DNA of 64,000 nucleotides from Cycas panzhihuaensis (taxonomy: Eukaryota; Cycadophyta), in contig CM041465.1 in assembly GCA_023213395.1 (NCBI GenBank), positions 211,117,741-211,181,740 on the forward strand. Direction: 5' to 3'. The notes under the pieces were generated by a model, which saw only the letters and a program-made list of their open reading frames with translations, was not told the DNA's origin and did not search any database. Positions 24,210 through 33,323 of this stretch are shown piece after piece. The stretch's first letter is position 1. Each line of letters starts with the position of its first letter. The position numbers were made by a program, and so were the translations under genes.

Positions 24210-24275
24210 AGCTTCACCGCCGTAAGCGTGACGTGATGGCGAATGCTGACAACCAAAGATATGAGTAGCACATGC

Positions 24276-24294
24276 ATATATATATATATATATA
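24276..24294. repeat. (AT)n microsatellite
   Basis: An uninterrupted AT run of 19 bases between the Tat2 LTR and the aRNH. Tat1 has only a short version at the same place (near 3270). Confidence 0.85.
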
Positions 24295-24579
24295 AGCAAT
24301 AATGAACAGCACATGAACCAAGGGTATAGGCGAGTGTCATGGCGGAACGCGTGGACAAAGGAGACGGAGACGAGGACAACGTAGGGGCTGCCTACGCATC
24401 GTCTAAACATCGACCTGCAAGCGAATAGAGCAAATAAAAGGGGATGTTCCCCATCGCCAAGGTGCAACAGGTGATAAGAGGGCATCCAGCAAACTAAATG
24501 AGCACATCGAGCGAAAAAGTAATCAAAGACTCAGGCACGGGCTAGCCAAGCGAGTCTCAAAGGTGATCATTAAGAAGAG

Positions 24580-24979
24580 GGAGGTAATGCTCAAGGATGA
24601 GGCAGACGAGACCATTTACCTTAGTGTTGAGGTCCTTCGGGATGTGCTGGATATCCACCGATGAGAAACGGGCCAGGAGGGATCTGGCAGCTGATGCGAG
24701 GGTTCTCAGGTGAGGGCATCGCACCTGGTAAACCTAGGTGAGATGGGACACCACAACCTGAGAATCGTAAAGCAACACAATGGGTCTGCGATGGAAATGG
24801 AGAGCATCAGTAAGGGCTTCAATAACGGCCATGTACTCAGCTTCGTTATTGGTTGCCTCAAGAAGGAAGACTCTGGAATGCAGGTAGTCATGTCCGGAGG
24901 GGCTGCGAAGAATCCATGTAGCGGCAGAAGGACCGGGGTTATCTCGGCTTCCACCATCAATGAAAATGTAAAGCGACAT
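24580..24979 (-). pseudogene. Tat2 additional RNase H (aRNH)
   Basis: The domain starts at 24979 with MSLYIFIDGGSRDNPG and keeps the catalytic Asp. It continues with NNEAEYMAVIEAL (catalytic Glu) and LLYDSQVVVSHL (catalytic Asp intact, unlike Tat1). The C-terminal part VDIQHIPKDLN is followed by a changed last motif: Tat1 has NAEADS, Tat2 has NTKVNG, so the last Asp is lost. A second N-terminal half lies upstream at 25524-25410 through a tandem duplication, reading FTDGGSRGNPGPS. The gene is the last one before the 3' LTR on the minus strand, after the opposite-strand gene. Confidence 0.8.
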
Positions 24980-25944
24980 GCCTGAATACTAAATCTTGGC
25001 AGCAAGTAGATGGTGATAAAATGAAAAGAACAACTCAAATGGCAAGCGAAAAGGGGCCGCGAAGGGTAGGAAGACCTAACAATGAGGTTACCTAAGGACG
25101 AAAGCAAGTAGACCGACCACCGTTTGAGAACGGACGGAGAAAGGGCGCCCTGGAATACCAAGGGTTGTTTTGGGAAGCAAAACATGCCCCCAGACGAGGG
25201 AGCATTTCCTTTGGGAATCCCAGGGGTGAAAAAGGGCTGTAGAAATGAGTCCAGGGTGGCGAAATGAGCCAAACGAGTATAAACTCGAGCATGCATGGGA
25301 GTAGCGTGCAAAATGATGCAGAAGAGCCCTTGAGAAAAGTGCAATAATGGGGCACCATAAATGCCTTTGCAAGAGAAGGCAAAAAGGGCATGCATAGAGC
25401 ACAACGGAAGGAAGACTCTGGAATGTAGGTAGTCGTGTCTGGAGGGGCCGCGAAGAATCCATGCAGCGGCGGAAGGACCGGGGTTACCTCGGCTTCCACC
25501 ATCGGTGAAAATGTAAAGCGACATGCCTGAATACTAAATCCTGGCAGCAAGTAGATGGTGACAAAATGAAAAGAACAACTTAAATGGCAAGAAAAAAGGG
25601 GCCGCGAAGGGTAGGAGGACCTAGCAATAAGGTTACCCAAGGACAAAAGCAAGCAGACTGACCACCGTTCGAGAGCGGGCGGAGAAAGGGTGCCCTGGAA
25701 TACCAAAGGTTGCTTTGGGAAGCAAAACATGCCCCTAGACGAGGGAGCATTTCCTTTGGGGATCGAGGCAAAAGGGTCGTGGAAATGCGTCCGGTATGCA
25801 AAATGAGCCAAACGAGTATAAACTCGGGCATGCACGGGAGTAGCACGTAAAATGATGCAGAAGGGTCCTGGAGAAAAGTGCAATAATGGGGCGCCATAAA
25901 TGCCTTTGCAAGAGAAGGCAAAAAGGGCGTGCATAGAGCACAAT
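24865..25944. repeat. 545-bp tandem duplication within Tat2 aRNH region
   Basis: The unit 24865-25409 recurs at 25410-25944 with about 545 bp offset; both begin GGAAGACTCTGGAATG and end with GAGCACAA. It duplicated the first half of aRNH and its upstream sequence. The copies differ by scattered transitions and a short indel near 25220/25765, so the event is not recent. Tat1 has a single copy here. Confidence 0.85.
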
Positions 25945-26045
25945 GAGCGATAGGGCCAGAAGGCAAAGGCGACTAGGGAAACGAGATGGTCCCAACGACT
26001 ATCGCGAGGTCGAAAACAGAGGAAGTGCCCGTTGGGGCCCCCGCC

Positions 26046-26054
26046 TATATAAGG
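26046..26054 (+). promoter_or_regulatory. TATA box for the Tat2 opposite-strand gene
   Basis: TATATAAGG after CCCCCGCC on the plus strand, 159 bases before the first ATG of the proposed gene (26213). The block around it is one of the best conserved between Tat1 and Tat2. Confidence 0.55.
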
Positions 26055-26496
26055 AAAACGAATGAAAGTCAGACTCATTTTCACCGGCTCTCGTACGAAA
26101 CCAAAGCCATTTCCTTACAATGCGAAGCACTTCCTAACTTCGGAGACATGCAGAAGACGATCCGATCATTGGATCCAAGCATAGCGAGAGCCAGTTCGAT
26201 CAGGGAGACGAGATGGCGATGGTTAGGCCAGACCCAATGAGTGGATCTCACGAAACCCTTGCCATTTCTAAGTTTTAAATTTACTTCTTTCTGATGGTTT
26301 TTATGTAGTTTTTATGCCTCTTATGGGTAATTGGATGCCTCTCAGAGTCTGAATTGGACCTAGAAAGAGGCGGGGACCTAGGTATTAGGGAGCCCTGGTC
26401 CCGGTGGGCCCCACGGGGGTCCACCACAAGAAATTTTATGATTTTTTGGGTAGAAACCCTCCCTTTTTAGGGGGGTTGCCATTCGCATTGGCGGCC

Positions 26497-26586
26497 AAGA
26501 TCGCAGCGTCGCGATCTTGATGTGGGATCGCCATGTAATGATGATTGTCAGGGACGCCCCTAAACTTAGCGGTATTGCTAAGTTTA
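26497..26586. other. Two perfect hairpins in the leader of the Tat2 opposite-strand gene
   Basis: AAGATCGC pairs with GCGATCTT at 26497-26518 (loop 6). TAAACTTAGC pairs with GCTAAGTTTA at 26561-26586 (loop GGTATT), directly followed by GCGCGGTACG. The second resembles the LTR hairpins in form and in its GCGGTA-type neighbour. Confidence 0.7.
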
Positions 26587-27900
26587 GCGCGGTACGAAGG
26601 TAGAAAACCAAAAAAAATAAAAGAGGGGCCAACCGGCCCCTAAATTTCAGGCAGGAAAAGCAGACGGAAAGCCAGGAGCATAGATGACTACTAGGAGGCT
26701 AACCTTGACTGATTTTTGGTGATTGCAAGCAGTTATCGTGGTGGATAACCGTGAAAACGTCGGTATGCCTATACTGAGTTACATGGAGATGGTGTCCCAA
26801 GAGGATAAGGCGACTCTGCGGAGGTGTGGCCTATACAAGGCCCTTAAGACACCTCAGTTTGCGTCAAACTAGGACTTACGGAGGTACGTATTTCACTTGC
26901 CCCAGATAGGTGATGTGACGATCACCCCAGGAGCTATACGGCGGATTCTGGGAGTTCCAGCGACTAGGAGGCCGGTGAGGTTGGGAGCGCTGCCTAGCAT
27001 TGAGGCGACATGTAGAGGCGGCCCGTTTTCATAGGGACTGATAGGTGGGAGCGGAGGGGAGTTTCCCTCCAGACTATGCTTATATCTAGGATTCCTCAGG
27101 TGAGGAAGTTGATCATGCTATGCATTTTGTTCTGGATCTCCCAGAAACAAAACCACAGGGAGATACTCGAAGGCTGGATAGATGTAGAGCGCCAATATGA
27201 AGCCAGTGAGAGGATGGATTGGGCCACCCTGATCGTGGCAAACCTTGTCGTGCAACTGGACACCATCCAGAGTTCTGGCAGAGGAGGATTGTCATATAAC
27301 ATGCTACTTTAGTGCTGGTTTTTCGACCATTTTGTGGCAGTGGCACCAGCGGGGGGACCATATCCCATAGTAGAGTGGGCCTCGATGGTCCACAGTGTGG
27401 CGACAGCGACTACGAGGATAGAGGACCCGAGCCCATGTCGGTCGGTCGGAGGGCGATGTCACTAGACCTCCTCACCACAGCAGACTATTAGAAAGCCATA
27501 CAGGCGGTGAGGTGGGAGGCGGCAGCAGGCAGGCGGGCGGGAGGCGCCCACAGACGACGATGACGATGATGATGATGATAGCGATGATGGGGGAGATGGG
27601 GCCAACCCATCACGATCTGCAGGAGGGGTAGGTCCATCAGGATCAGCAGGAAGAGCAGTAGGACCATCTGGGACTGCCAGAGGAGAGGCAGGCCCATCAG
27701 GGGCAGCTCATGAGAGCAGGGGGCCAATGACTAGGGCCCGCAAGCTATGGATCGTGCAGAGATCCAGAGAGGCCAGAATCGAGCTGGTCCCTACGAGGAG
27801 TAAGGTTGAGGCAGAGGAGGTACTCGAGGATGAGGTACCCACAGTTGGCGGAGAGCCAGGAGATAAGGATGTCGCTGGCGGAGGGCCCGGTGGCCAGCAG

Positions 27901-28011
27901 GTGAGACCTAACCATTTCCTTAGTTGTTTGACATCTAGATAGATACTTGATTTCATTTTATCATGGTATGCAGTGGGATGTTCACTGACACACGGCATAT
28001 TACATTGGCAG
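27901..28011 (+). other. Predicted GT-AG intron (111 nt) in the Tat2 opposite-strand gene
   Basis: Donor CAG|GTGAGA, acceptor TTGGCAG|GT, branch-like CTGAC at 27985-27989, 23 nt before the acceptor. The length and all signals equal those of Tat1 (4903-5013), while the flanking exons have shifted by small indels. Tat2 has lost one base just before the donor, which throws its phase off relative to Tat1. Confidence 0.68.
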
Positions 28012-28550
28012 GTGCTGTAGAAATTAGGAGGCTCATTGAGGCCATGGTGAGGGAGATGTTCCCTCAGGTCTCGTGAGGGCAACCACCCATCCGGTGAGGA
28101 TGCGCTGGGTGTGAGGGCCCACATGGAGGCATTTACTCCACTGGCAAGGGCGAGAGACATCAGGCTGCGAGTCCAGAACACATGGCATTCGGGGGCAGTG
28201 CAGCGAGAGCTTGGACGGCCGGGCGGCGAGATGAGTTGCGCAGCCGAGTCCAGGCCCTGAGACTCGAGGCGGGCGGGAGGAGATCTGCAGAGCAAGGTCC
28301 AGATAGCAGTGCTCGAGGAGTGCCTCAAAGTGACAAAGGAGGGACTCCGAGGGGAGAGGGATCGTATCAAGTCCTGATACGATCAACTGGTGGCCCAGAT
28401 GGCATCGAGGTCAAGCAGGAGCAGGACTTATACCCACACAGTGGCTATGACCCCAAGATGACCACGGGATGAGGGGAGTGAGGCAAGTAGCTCGCGGAGG
28501 CCCAGGAGGAGCCTCAGAGGGATGTGGTCCCGAGGAGAGGGATCACATAG

Positions 28551-29250
28551 ACCAGGGGATGGCACCCTAGGAGCAAGACAGCAGTAGCATAGGAGATGTA
28601 TATTTGATTTTGACAGGAAAGCACGGGCCTCCAGGGGGTCATATATAGACTCATATGATTGTACCACCCTGCAAGGATACTGGCTTCCCACATGTATGAT
28701 GTAACATATTATTTTTTGATGGATATATATACAGGGTAATCGGAACCCCATTTTGACATGAAATGGTGTGTATATCATGTGGTAGCTAGCATGCATGCTT
28801 TATTTTGTATGTTGCAAATGTTTTGATGTAAATATTTTATTCTGATGTAAGTATTTTGTTGTAATATGCATGTATTTCCTTCCATGTATGGCTATATGTC
28901 TAACAACAGCACATACATCCACCGTAAGTAGAGGTGATAGAGAGGTGTGAGGTTAGAAATAGAGTGACATGCACATCCATGGAGGAGCATAGCAGAATAT
29001 GCGAAGGAAACAACAGGCAGGAGAGGGGAGTGACGATACTCCAAGGCGTTGTCCTAGCCGGGGGATGCCTAAATAGGAGGACAAAGGTTCCTGAGAGGAT
29101 ACGAGAACACAGGTTCCGTGGGAGGAACCAGAAGAAAAAAGCGAGAATCCATCTTAAATTGCCATTCTACCCGTGGTTGGGAGAAATGGGAACAATTTAA
29201 GATAGTAGTTTAGGCTTGTTTCGGAGCATGGCAAAGAGATAACTGAAAGA
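28551..29250. other. Non-coding spacer of Tat2 between opposite-strand gene and integrase
   Basis: It matches Tat1 5562-6243. AT-rich, with no conserved frame. Both genes that flank it converge on it, so it should contain their 3' ends. Confidence 0.5.
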
Positions 29251-30400
29251 TCATGCATAGAACTTCTTGAGGAACTTCCCGTTGACTGCTTTCTCAAATT
29301 CTAAGCCTTCCAAGGTGGCGATCCTGTAGGCGCTGTTATCGAGGCTTTCGGGAACGACAAAGGGGCCCACCCATTTGGGCCCAAACTTGGCCAAGCAGTT
29401 GTAAAGGTATTCTAACTTGAGGACATGGTCCCCAGGGTACAAAGGACAAGCACAAAGACATTTGTCGTGTGTCCTTTGTAAGCAGGATTTCGAAGCGAGA
29501 TTCACTTGATAAGCCATTAAGCGGCTCTCATCCAGGGCTTCGAGGTCCAGGAGGCGAGCCTGACGGATAGACTCTTCGTTAATGAGGCCTTGAAGGGAAA
29601 CCCGTAGAGAGGGGATCTCCACTTCCGATTGAGTACCGCCTCGATTAGTAGACTAAAGAGAATGGAGTCATTCCAGTAGCCGTGTAGATAGAAGTGCGAT
29701 AAGCCCACAGGGCGGAAGGGAGTTGGATATGCCAATCTCTTTGAGATTGGGCAACAGTCTTCTTTAGAATGTTGACGAGCGTTTTGTTGAAAGACTCAAC
29801 TTGCCCATTTGCTTGGGGGTAATAAGGGGATGACATCTTATGCGAGATTTTAAATTTCTCGTACAGCTCGTCCATCTCCTTGTTATAGAAGGAAGTTCCA
29901 TTATCCGTAATTAGGACATCTGGAATCCCAAAATGGCAAATAATATGCTGGTAGACGAAGGTGGCTATCGTCTTACCAGGCGTAGTGGACAGGGGGATTA
30001 CCTCTGCCCATTTAGTGAAGTATTCGGTAGCGGTTAAGATATATTTATGTTGTGCGGAAGATGGCGGTGATATAGCACTAATGAGGTCTAAACCCCATTG
30101 GGAAAATGGCCACAGAGATACGATAGGATGCAAAGCCTCGAAAGGCATGTGGGAAATATTGGCATGCTCCTAGCATCACCAACATCTAAGGGCATAGGCG
30201 TGGGTGTCCTTAAATAAGGACGGCTAGCAATAACCCATGCAGAGGATCCTTTGGGCCATGGATTGGCCCCCAAAGTGGCCCCCGCAAATGCCATGATGGC
30301 ATTCATGTAGTATTTGGTCCGCTTCGTCAGGAGCGATGCAGCGAAGCAGGATCCCGTCGAAGGATCTCTTGTACAACACTTCATCCACAAGGAAGTGTTG
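29251..30400 (-). pseudogene. Tat2 integrase
   Basis: The HHCC finger is at about 30320-30170 and reads in line with the core. The core (30148-29645) shows GLDLISAISPPSS, LITDNGTSFYNKEMDEL and YYPQANGQVESFNKT, so all three catalytic acids are present. The C-terminal part from 29622 has KWVGPFVVPESLDN and ends EKAVNGKFLKKFYA at 29251, the same end as in Tat1. A stop and frame break near 29640 and a stop in the zinc-finger part disrupt it. Confidence 0.88.
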
Positions 30401-30529
30401 CCTAGCAGTGGCGCGGATGCGTGACCTAACCTTATGGCTGGCTTCAAGACGATATTCTTGCTAAGTTAGATATCACACAATGTCACCATACCACTCGCTA
30501 TTAGCAAGCGGGTAAGAGGAACACCCTAG

Positions 30530-31860
30530 GCGGTCAAAATAGACTCATTCAGGAAAGAGTCTTTAACAGGAACACCGCTCGTGTTGGGAATGACAGCATT
30601 AGGTAATTGTTCTACTACTATCATTCCCTTCTTCGACTTCCTGTTGATGACTTACAAGTCAAACTCTTGAAGCAGGATGGCCCAGCGACCTGCTCTACCT
30701 GTCAAGTCCGAACGAGTAAGCAAGTAACGCAAGGGATCAGATTGAACGATCACCTTGGTTGTATTACCGAGCAAGTAATGCCTAAACTTCTTGGTCGCAT
30801 AGACTAAGGAGAGGCATTCCTTCTCGGCGGGAGGATAGTTTAATTCAGCGGCAACGAGAGTGCAGCTGATGAAATAAATAGCCGTCTCAGTTCCTGAATC
30901 GTCCTCCTGTGCAATCATTGTGCCTAGGGATTCATTGGTTGCTGGGGTATATAGAATGAAGGGCCTATCAAAGTGAGGAGGCACAAGCATAGGAGTAGAA
31001 ACGAGAGCTTCCTTAAGTCCTATGAAGGCCTTTTGGGTCTTGTCTAACCAAACAAAATGGGCTCCTTTCTTTAATAAGTTTATAAGAGGCTTGGCGTTTA
31101 TGCAAAATTTGCCAAAAAATGCCTCAGAAAACTAAGCCGTCCTAGAAACGACTTAATTTGTCGCTGGGTTCTAGGCGGTGGCATGTGAAAGATTGCCTTG
31201 ACTTTTTCTAGATCAATTTGGATTCCTTGTTGGGACACAAGGAAACCCAAGAGTTTGCCCGAAGTGACGACAAACACGCATTTCAATGGGTTCAAACTAA
31301 CGTGATACTTGCGGCATCGTATGAAGATGGCCCACAAGTTAGAGGGATGATGGGCTCTGGTATGCAAAAGGCACATCATATCATCCATGAAGACCTCTAA
31401 CGTATTATTGATGAGGTCGTGAAAGATGAAATGCATGGCCCTTTGATAAGTAGCCCCTGCATTCTTGAGACCAAAGGGCATTGCCTTATAGGCAAAGGTA
31501 CCCCATGGCGTAGTGAAGGGTGTCTTGTGGTGGTCTTCAAGAGAAATTTGAATTTGGTTATAGCTGGAGAAGCCGTCCATTAAGGACATAACTTCAAATC
31601 CAGTCGTACGATCAATTATTTGAGCAATGAAGGGAAGAGGAAAGTTGTCCTTAGGATAAGCATTATTTATATTACGGAAGTCGACACAAATACGAATGGT
31701 CCTGTTCTTCTTGGCAACGGGAACGATATTCGATACCCACTTAGGGTAATCGATGGAAGAAATGAGTCATGTATCTAGAAGCTTTTCAACCTCTATTTTA
31801 ACGATGGCTGAGAGCTTCGGATGGAGGGGACGCTGCTTTTGACACACAGGACGAGTGTCA
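30530..31860 (-). pseudogene. Tat2 reverse transcriptase and RNase H
   Basis: From high to low, KIEVEKLLD, then a long readable stretch with VPVAKKN, ICVDFRNINNAYPKDNFPLPF, MSLMDGFSSYNQI, MPFGLKNAGATYQRAM and the catalytic VFMDDMM near 31395. RNase H follows at 30990-30550 with FILYTPATNESLGTMIAQ, AAELNYPPAEKECLSL and FRHYLLGN. Its end, GRAGRWAILLQEFDL, goes straight on to the integrase finger without an aRNH between. A TGA where Tat1 reads Gly-Leu and another stop near 31107 break the frame. Confidence 0.88.
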
Positions 31861-31989
31861 GGAATAGTCGTAAGGTTGTGCGTGATGATGGAGGGGTCGA
31901 TTCCCTTCATGTCAGAATAGTCCCACGCGAACACATTGCAGAATTCCTAGAACAAGAGGGAGTATTCCCTCACTTCGTTAGGAGTATAC

Positions 31990-32830
31990 TCCGCTCCTAC
32001 CTTGATGATCTTGTCCAGGGTAAGGAGTATGCCCTAAGTTGCCCCCATGCACATAGCATTCCCCTCCTCGAAATGGAGGGGGGCAAGATCGACAGGAGGA
32101 GAAGAAACAAAAGAAGGGATTGGGTCGGTTAGTGTGGACCCAATCGCTAGGACCTTCTGGTGGCCAAGCTTGTGGTGACCAGGAGGCAAACTAGGCATGG
32201 AGCCGGCTAAGTGCTCCAGCAAAGCCTCGTCGTCCTCAAAGTAGCCCACCCCATGGATGACCTGACTTCAAATGGATGAGGTGCAGGATGGCATGGGAGC
32301 GATAGGATCGGTATGACCTGTAAGCTACTGAACATCCCTAAGGGGCTCTAAGGGAGAGTCAAGGAGAGATCCCTCGTAAAAAGTAAGAGGGAAACTCTCG
32401 ACATCATCACCTGCGGAAGGTGATGGAATGGAAGAGCTAGGGGCCTAATGACTGACATGCGCAATGACATGTGACATGTGAAAGTGACCGGGATCTATAA
32501 TAAAAGGGGTCCTAGGAGGTGGCCTAGGATGAGAAGGATGCCCCCCACTAGAGCAGAGGAAGGAAATAGGATGAGGAATATCCTCATCTTCACTATGGGA
32601 CCTATCATCATCAAACATGGCGAGGTACCCATAGCTTCCGATGCCGATGGGGGCAAAACACGTTAAATCAGGGGAAGAAGATATAGGATCTTCTTTGTGA
32701 CGAGCAGAATCAGGGATTCCGATGGAGCAGGCCGAGGCACGATCAGAAGGGCATTTGTTTCCCTTTGTATGGCCATGGCTTGCGTAAGCAGAAGGCCTAG
32801 TTTGTTTAGCGAGCGATCACTCGCAGAAGA
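31990..32830 (-). pseudogene. Tat2 linker domain between protease and RT
   Basis: It is the counterpart of the Tat1 linker at 15728-16544. The conserved part (32249-32034) is YFEDDEALLEHLAG followed by GHHKLGHQKVLAIGSTL and an end near EEGNAMCMGAT. The upstream half is Ser/Pro-rich with an acidic patch. I do not recognise the domain. Several stops. Confidence 0.62.
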
Positions 32831-33314
32831 CAACTTTCATTTGTCTATTATGGACAAATTTAAGTTGCCCCCAATGGGTGGAATACACGACTCCCATTTG
32901 GTCAAGCCATGGTCGACCCAGAAGCAGGTTGTAATCAACGTCAGCATCGAGGACAACGATGTCAGTAATGACAGTCTTATCTTTGAGAGTAAGAGGTATC
33001 GAGATGGATCCCAGGGGAGTCTTCTCGCTACTGTCATAACCCTGACATCACCATGGAATAGGTTCCAAGGCAGAAATGCCAAGTTCTTGCATGATGCGCA
33101 AGGGCATGGCATTAACAAAAGAACTATTGTCCACGATGGTTCTTCGCAATGTGTAATCAGGAGTCTCTATGGTAATGGTGAAAGGGAAGTTCCATTGGCA
33201 TTCCCTTCCATTAGACGTGGGAAGATCTCTGGGATCGAAAGAGATGACGGGTTCGTAACTTTGGGTTGTGCCCAAGGCGTGAACGAATGCGTCATTCGAT
33301 CTTAGAGCTTCCAA
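32831..33314 (-). pseudogene. Tat2 protease
   Basis: The active-site block reads VDNSSFVNAMPL where Tat1 has VDNGSSVNAMPL, so the Gly of the D-N-G motif is lost, again by a G-to-A change. Upstream, CQWNFPFTITIETPDYTLRRT matches Tat1 closely. The downstream half with LLLGRPWLDQMG can be read at about 32930-32890 in another frame. Confidence 0.75.
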
Positions 33315-33323
33315 GAGGAGCGT

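Larger units (their letters stand above)
26213..28550 (+). pseudogene. Tat2 opposite-strand gene: plant-mobile-domain-like plus coiled-coil, spliced
   Basis: This gene runs against the retrotransposon genes. A short first frame from ATG 26213 may be joined by a proposed intron (26241-26732) to a block with ENVGMPILSYMEM, LRRCGLYKALK and GDVTITPGAIRRILGVP. A one-base shift later comes GWIDVERQYEASERMDWATL, LIVANLVVQLDTIQ and LLCWFFDHF-like sequence. The GDVTIT...ILGVP pattern and the later W/F block recall the plant mobile domain (PMD) of host and transposon proteins. Next come an Asp-rich run (near 27560), GPSG repeats and PMTRARKLW. A 111-nt intron (27901-28011) leads to a final exon rich in Arg/Glu/Leu, coiled-coil-like. 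Internal stops at 26872 and 27031 make it a pseudogene. Tat3 has a homologue at 57590-58890. The function is unknown to me. Confidence 0.65.

Noticed and set aside
25092-26084. 330-residue minus-strand ORF
   Set aside because: Long only because of the tandem duplication; it reads aRNH N-terminal pieces joined to non-coding sequence and is broken in Tat1.
27708-28370. 220-residue minus-strand ORF
   Set aside because: Complement of the GC-rich opposite-strand gene of Tat2; it crosses the 111-nt intron and is not open in Tat1.
32697-33305. 202-residue plus-strand ORF
   Set aside because: It lies opposite Tat2 protease and linker, whose motifs (VDNSSFVNAMPL) are readable on the minus strand; the frame is not open in Tat1.
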